This document shows positions 14,632-18,415 of a DNA stretch of 18,415 bases, piece after piece. This stretch comes from Porphyromonadaceae bacterium. GTDB taxonomy: Bacteria > Bacteroidota > Bacteroidia > Bacteroidales > Dysgonomonadaceae. Location: assembly GCA_003517675.1 (NCBI GenBank), contig DPAC01000144.1, positions 1 to 18,415 on the forward strand, in the 5' to 3' direction. Each line of letters starts with the position of its first letter. The stretch's first letter is position 1. The translations under genes were made by a program, and so were the position numbers. Below the pieces are notes generated by a model, which was not told where the DNA came from, searched no databases, and worked only from the letters and a program-made list of their open reading frames with translations.

Positions 14632-16439
14632 ATTTCCGTTTTATTTCTGTTGTCATTGATCCATTCTCTTATCAGCGTTGCTTTGCTTTTTCCGATCAGA
14701 TCGGTTAGCTCCTCATCCGTTGCTTCACGGATCCGTTTGATGCTCTTGAAACGGGTGAGCAACTTTTTCTTTGTTTCCTTCCCAATCCCTTTCAGATCGT
14801 CGAGCTCTGACCTTATTTGTGACTTGCTTCTTTTTTGACGGTGAAAAGTGATTCCAAATCGATGGGCCTCGTCGCGGAGTTGCTGGATCAGTTTCAATGT
14901 TTCTGAATTTTTGTCGATGTACATTGGAACGGAATCGCCGGGGTAGTAGATCTCCTCCAATCGCTTTGCGATGCCGATCACCGCAATCTTTCCATATAAC
15001 CCGATTTTCTGAAGCGATTCCACGGCAGCATGCAGCTGCCCCTTACCGCCGTCAATTACAATGAGTTGGGGTAGGGGAGCGCCCTCGTTAAGCAGACGAG
15101 AATAGCGTCTTTCCACTATCTCCCGCATCGATGCGTAATCATCCGGTCCTGTCACGCTTTTCACATTGAAATGGCGGTACTCCTTTTTGGCCGGTTTTGC
15201 TTTTTTGAAAACCACGCAGGCAGCAACCGGGTGGGTGCCCTGGATATTGGAGTTATCAAAGCACTCGATGTGCCACGGTATCTCCTTTAATCGGAGATCT
15301 TTTTGCACCCCTTTCAGGATCCGTGTTGCCCGCTGATCCGGATTGAGCATCTCAGCTTTTTTCAGTTTGTCCAGTTGATACTGTTTCACATTTTTTTCCG
15401 ACAGCTGGAGGAGCGTTCGCTTGTCACCCCGTTGCGGGATGGTGAACGATGCATCAGCCAGTTTCAGATCTGGCAGGAAAGGCACAATGATCTCTTTTGA
15501 ATTGCTTCCGAATCGCTGACGCATCTCCACGATGCCGAGACCGAGGAGCTCTTCCTTTGTCTCATTGAGCTTCTTTCTATACTCGAATGTATAGGCCTGA
15601 TTGATTGCGCCATTTACTACGTGGAGGTAGTTGATATAGGCTGCTTGTTCATCCTGTTCCAGTGCAAAAACATCGAGGTTGTATCCGAAGTTGCTGACAA
15701 CCTGCGATTTCTCCCTGAAATTCTGGATCAGTATAAGTTTTTCTTTCAGCTCCTGCGCCTCTTCAAAGCGCAACTCACCAGCCAGTGCATGCATCTCTTC
15801 GCGCATCTGCTTCTCGATGATCGAAATATTGCCTTTCAGGATTTCAGTGATCTCAGCAATGTTCCGATTGTAATCCTCTAGTGACTGCAATCCTTCGCAA
15901 GGGCCTTTACATTTTTTGATATGATACTGAAGACATACCTTGAATTTGCCTGCTGCAATATTTTCCGGTGTGAGGTTCAATCGGCAGGTACGCACCTTGT
16001 ACACGCTGCGAAAGATGCCGAGCAGCGCATTGACAGATTGTACTGAGGTATAGGGGCCAAAGTAGCGTGATCCATCTTTCACAATGTTGCGCGTCTTATA
16101 TACCCGGGGGAAATACTCATTTTTGATGACTATGGAGGGGTAGCTTTTGTCATCTTTTAGCATCACATTGTAGCGCGGCCTGAACTCCTTGATCAGGTTA
16201 TTTTCCAGAAGAAACGTATCTTCTTCCGTGTTCACTACAATGTATTTAATTTTCCTGATCTTGCGTACCAGGATCCTGGTCTTGGGGTGTTCCTGCTGCT
16301 TGTTGAAATAGGAAGAAACCCTTTTCTTCAGATCTTTGGCTTTACCCACGTAGATCACCGTTCCCTTTTCATCGATAAACTGGTAACATCCAGGCTGATG
16401 TGGAATTACCGCCAGGCTATTTTTGATCTCATCGTTCAT
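14628..16439 (-). CDS. uvrC: UvrABC excision nuclease subunit C
   Basis: UvrC makes both incisions around bulky DNA lesions in nucleotide excision repair. From the preferred start it has 603 residues. It has the GIY-YIG nuclease domain (PGCYQF, then VIYVGKAKDLKKRVSSYF), a four-cysteine cluster segment (RTC, KVCLQYH, KKCKGPC) as in UvrC proteins reported to bind an iron-sulphur cluster, a UVR helix pair (LRFEEAQELKEKL), the RNase H-like nuclease (ECFDNSNIQG, IDGGKGQ) and a C-terminal helix-hairpin-helix (DLKGIGKETKKKLL). An upstream ATG at 16466 would add nine residues but falls inside the likely -7 promoter element. The ATG at 16439 (MNDEIKNSL) matches usual UvrC starts. It heads the uvrC-dtd-mazG-deoC run. 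Confidence 0.96.
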   Translation of the reverse strand: MNDEIKNSLAVIPHQPGCYQFIDEKGTVIYVGKAKDLKKRVSSYFNKQQEHPKTRILVRKIRKIKYIVVNTEEDTFLLENNLIKEFRPRYNVMLKDDKSYPSIVIKNEYFPRVYKTRNIVKDGSRYFGPYTSVQSVNALLGIFRSVYKVRTCRLNLTPENIAAGKFKVCLQYHIKKCKGPCEGLQSLEDYNRNIAEITEILKGNISIIEKQMREEMHALAGELRFEEAQELKEKLILIQNFREKSQVVSNFGYNLDVFALEQDEQAAYINYLHVVNGAINQAYTFEYRKKLNETKEELLGLGIVEMRQRFGSNSKEIIVPFLPDLKLADASFTIPQRGDKRTLLQLSEKNVKQYQLDKLKKAEMLNPDQRATRILKGVQKDLRLKEIPWHIECFDNSNIQGTHPVAACVVFKKAKPAKKEYRHFNVKSVTGPDDYASMREIVERRYSRLLNEGAPLPQLIVIDGGKGQLHAAVESLQKIGLYGKIAVIGIAKRLEEIYYPGDSVPMYIDKNSETLKLIQQLRDEAHRFGITFHRQKRSKSQIRSELDDLKGIGKETKKKLLTRFKSIKRIREATDEELTDLIGKSKATLIREWINDNRNKTEI

Positions 16440-16463
16440 ATCACGGAAGAAACTGACATGAGA

Positions 16464-16471
16464 CAAAGGTA
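16464..16471 (-). promoter_or_regulatory. Probable -7 element of the uvrC promoter
   Basis: Minus strand TACCTTTG, an exact TAnnTTTG match, placed 24 bp upstream of the uvrC ATG at 16439. Transcription would start near 16457, giving a leader of about 18 nt. The -33 region has no clear TTG. It directly follows the U-tract of the apt terminator, so terminator and promoter are almost fused. Confidence 0.42.
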
Positions 16472-16472
16472 C

Positions 16473-16528
16473 AAAAAAAAACGCTCATTTTTGCATCCCG
16501 TTTTGTCTCCCGGTTCATAAAAATGAGC
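16473..16528 (-). terminator. Probable terminator downstream of apt
   Basis: On the minus strand a perfect 10-bp stem is formed by GCTCATTTTT (complement of 16519-16528) and AAAAATGAGC (complement of 16483-16492). One base further on is a run of nine U residues (16473-16481). The 26-nt loop is large. The outer six bases can also pair with a nearby copy, as ATGAGC-TT-GCTCAT at 16523-16536, which would compete with the terminator stem. It lies 21 bp after the apt stop. Confidence 0.55.
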
Positions 16529-16549
16529 TTGCTCATGGTGATTGATTCC

Positions 16550-17080
16550 CTATTTGGAGAATTTCAGGATAGAGCTTACCTCCACATCATCCGGAAAGAG
16601 CAACCGTCCTTTCAGCTCTTCCAGCTCTATCAGGAAATTGATATAAATTTTCCGTACCCCCAGTTTTTTCACCAGGTTGTGTGCTGCCACCATGGTGCCA
16701 CCGGTAGCCAGGAGGTCATCATGAATCAGTACCACATCATCCTTCGTCAATGCATCTTCATGGATCTGTATGGCGTCTTCGCCATACTCCTTGCTATAGG
16801 TCTCCTCGATTACCCGGTAGGGTAGCTTACCCGTTTTTCGGATCGGCACAAATCCTGCTCCCAGTCTGATGGCTACGGCAGGTCCCATAAAAAATCCTCG
16901 GGATTCTATGCCTACCACCTTGGTGATCCCCTTGTCGCGATAACTTTCGTAGAGAATATCGGAGAGTTCTTTCAGATGTTCTGCCGACTGGAACAGGGTG
17001 GTGATATCCTTGAACTGAATGCCCGGGATTGGGAAGTCAGGGATGTTTCTTACGGAAGCGGTCAATTTTTCGATGCTCAT
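16550..17080 (-). CDS. apt: Adenine phosphoribosyltransferase
   Basis: This 176-residue purine salvage enzyme makes AMP from adenine and PRPP in the cytoplasm. The N-terminal RNIPDFPIPGIQFKDIT segment and GIESRGFF loop are typical of Apt. The PRPP-binding motif is VVLIHDDLLATGGTM at 116-130. The correct start is the ATG at 17080 (MSIEKLTAS), which gives the usual length. A longer frame opens at 17131, but its first residues MFHVEHF are simply a translation of the parS site upstream. There is no recognisable promoter in the 60-bp gap to mnmG, so apt is probably read from the mnmG transcript. Confidence 0.95.
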   Translation of the reverse strand: MSIEKLTASVRNIPDFPIPGIQFKDITTLFQSAEHLKELSDILYESYRDKGITKVVGIESRGFFMGPAVAIRLGAGFVPIRKTGKLPYRVIEETYSKEYGEDAIQIHEDALTKDDVVLIHDDLLATGGTMVAAHNLVKKLGVRKIYINFLIELEELKGRLLFPDDVEVSSILKFSK

Positions 17081-17114
17081 TTCAATGCGATGATTTAATT
17101 GTTTCTTCAGAAAA

Positions 17115-17130
17115 TGTTCCACGTGAAACA
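17115..17130. other. parS: parS centromere site (ParB binding site)
   Basis: The plus strand reads TGTTCCACGTGAAACA, a 16 of 16 match to the bacterial chromosomal parS consensus TGTTNCACGTGAAACA. It lies in the 60-bp gap between mnmG and the true apt start. ParB binds such sites near the replication origin and spreads to organise and segregate the chromosome. mnmG is itself often origin-proximal, which supports the call. The other CACGTG hexamers (for example 4974-4979 and 17449-17454) lack the flanking bases. Confidence 0.88.
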
Positions 17131-17140
17131 TTTCGTTTTT

Positions 17141-18415
17141 TTATCTGCCCAGTAACACCAGTAACACCGATATGTCGTTGGGCGAGACACCTGGTATTCT
17201 GCTGGCCTGTGCGATGGTTTCCGGGTTGATCCGGGTCAGTTTCTGCCTTGCTTCTGTTGAGAGCGACTGAATCCCGTTGTAGTTGAATTTGTCCTTGATG
17301 CGTATCTCCTCCAGGCGGGTGATCTTGTCGGCCATCACCCGTTCCCGCTTGATGTATCCACTGTATTTGATGCGGATGTCTGCCGATTCGATGATCTCCT
17401 CCTGCCGTTCTTCGATGCTTTCAAGCAGTTGTTGCAGAGGGGATACCTCACGTGCCATCACTTCCAGGTCGATGTGCGGACGCACCAGCAGATCGATCAG
17501 TTTCACACCCTGTTTGAGAGGTGTTGCGCCGATGCTTTCCAAAAAGGGGTTGATCTGCTCTGTCTTGACCGGGAAGTCGTTTACAAAACGAATGATCTCC
17601 TCCACCTTTGCTTCTTTTCTGTTCAGCAGCTCCATTCGTTCGGTAGTTGCCAATCCCAGCTCATATCCCTTACGGGTGAGCCTCTCGTCAGCATTGTCCT
17701 GTCGCAACAGGATACGGTACTCAGCCCGGGAGGTGAACATACGGTAGGGTTCATCTACCCCTTTGGTGATCAGGTCGTCGATCAGCACGCCAATATACGC
17801 TTCATCGCGATGCAAAACAAAGGGTATGCCGCCATGGCAGTTGATGTGAGCGTTGATACCGGCCACGATCCCCTGGCCGGCAGCCTCCTCATACCCCGTA
17901 GTTCCGTTGATCTGTCCCGCAAAAAAGAGGTTTTTCACCGCTTTTGTTTCGAGGGTGGGGTGGAGCTGTGTGGGGTCGAAAAAGTCATATTCGATGGCGT
18001 AGCCCGGACGGAAGATATGTGCGTTGCGGAATGCTGGAATGGTCTGAAGTGCTTTCAGCTGTGTCTCCAGGGGGAGTGAGGAGGAGAATCCGTTGAGGTA
18101 GTACTCATGAGTTGTTTCACCTTCCGGTTCCAGGAAGAGCTGATGGCTTGTTTTTCCGGAGAAAGTGACGATTTTTGTCTCAATGCTGGGACAATAACGG
18201 GGTCCGATGCTCTGGATCTGTCCATTATAAAGTGGTGAATCTTTGAGTCCCTCACGCAGGGCGGCGTGCACCTCTTCAGAGGTGTAAGCGATCCAGCAGC
18301 TGCGCTGTGTAAGCTCTCGCTGCACCTGCGGAAGATAAGAGAATTTATGAAAATCCTGATCCCCTTTTTGTTCTGTCAGGAGGCTGAAGTCGACGGTTCG
18401 TGCATCGATCCGTAC
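17141..18415 (-). CDS. mnmG: tRNA uridine-34 carboxymethylaminomethyl synthesis protein MnmG/GidA (5' end outside window)
   Basis: FAD enzyme which, with MnmE, installs the carboxymethylaminomethyl group on the wobble uridine of certain tRNAs. The frame is open to the last base of the window, so about the last 424 residues are seen and roughly the first third is missing. The translation starts in the RIDARTVDFS motif. It then shows GPRYCPSIETK, FLEPEG, RPGYAIEYDFFDP, the FAD-associated LFFAGQINGTTGYEEAAGQG, GVLIDDLITKGVDEPYRMFTSRAEYR and the helical C-terminus with SRIPGVSPNDISVLL. It ends at LLGR, a little shorter than the E. coli protein. A GTG at 18325 is internal and is not a start. It lies upstream of parS and apt on the same strand. 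Confidence 0.96.
   Translation of the reverse strand, partial: VRIDARTVDFSLLTEQKGDQDFHKFSYLPQVQRELTQRSCWIAYTSEEVHAALREGLKDSPLYNGQIQSIGPRYCPSIETKIVTFSGKTSHQLFLEPEGETTHEYYLNGFSSSLPLETQLKALQTIPAFRNAHIFRPGYAIEYDFFDPTQLHPTLETKAVKNLFFAGQINGTTGYEEAAGQGIVAGINAHINCHGGIPFVLHRDEAYIGVLIDDLITKGVDEPYRMFTSRAEYRILLRQDNADERLTRKGYELGLATTERMELLNRKEAKVEEIIRFVNDFPVKTEQINPFLESIGATPLKQGVKLIDLLVRPHIDLEVMAREVSPLQQLLESIEERQEEIIESADIRIKYSGYIKRERVMADKITRLEEIRIKDKFNYNGIQSLSTEARQKLTRINPETIAQASRIPGVSPNDISVLLVLLGR

Noticed and set aside
17081..17131. N-terminal extension of apt (MFHVEHF...)
   Set aside because: The residues are the translation of the parS site. The Apt family begins at the Met encoded at 17080.
17429..18079. 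216-codon plus-strand open frame inside mnmG
   Set aside because: Antisense to conserved MnmG motifs. Nothing recognisable in the translation.
18323..18325. GTG as start of mnmG
   Set aside because: The frame continues upstream with the conserved RIDARTVDFS motif to the window edge, so this codon is internal.
1..18415. CRISPR array, tRNA/rRNA, insertion sequence, defence or phage genes
   Set aside because: No spaced repeat arrays, no tRNA-like cloverleaf in the short gaps, no transposase or terminal repeats. All long frames are explained by the metabolic and housekeeping genes listed.

Overview
The window looks like a chromosomal segment from a member of the Bacteroidota, most likely order Bacteroidales. 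The reasons are TAnnTTTG-type -7 promoter elements, lipoproteins with Bacteroidota-style lipoboxes, a FucP-family sugar symporter set in a glycan-use operon, and a mnmG-apt / uvrC-dtd-mazG-deoC gene order that I associate with this group. The genus cannot be fixed from sequence alone.

Region 1 (1-7022, + strand) is a compact carbohydrate-use operon, cut by the left edge. It holds an unrecognised helical-toroid-like protein (3' part only), a lipoprotein resembling the DUF6786 family, a 12-helix FucP/FHS-type sugar:H+ symporter, an AraB-type ribulokinase and a GH32 fructan hydrolase lipoprotein. Spacings run from 28 bp down to a 4-bp ATGA overlap. Directly after the GH32 stop, in the same frame, lie 39 sense codons that read as the C-terminal half of a SemiSWEET-like sugar transporter with no beginning. 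Pairing a ribulokinase with a fructan hydrolase is biochemically puzzling.

Region 2 (7047-11208, - strand) holds polA (with complete 5'-exonuclease, proofreading and polymerase motifs), a small VTT/YqaA-type membrane protein 6 bp behind it, and a radical SAM protein that probably has its own promoter. Divergent from polA is a polyprenyl diphosphate synthase gene (ispB type, + strand) with a clear Bacteroidota promoter. The polyprenyl synthase and hsp20 genes converge on a perfect hairpin whose U-tract serves hsp20.

Region 3 (12340-18415, - strand) reads from right to left: mnmG (5' end outside the window), a perfect chromosomal parS site, apt, an apparent terminator, a uvrC promoter, then uvrC-dtd-mazG-deoC, tightly packed and partly overlapping, and finally hsp20. 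The uvrC-to-deoC group links DNA repair, tRNA proofreading, nucleotide-pool cleansing and deoxyribose salvage. hsp20 has its own 184-bp upstream region with a textbook GG-N10-GC sigma-54-like promoter and, upstream of it, two identical 16-bp sites whose starts are 52 bp apart, each a tandem of TGTCATTT.

The most notable non-coding signals are this probable sigma-54/enhancer arrangement at hsp20, the parS site inside the mnmG-apt transcription unit (which also exposes a wrong long start for apt), and the decapitated SemiSWEET remnant. I see no rRNA, tRNA, CRISPR array, insertion sequence or defence system. No stretch longer than 300 bases lacks a gene.
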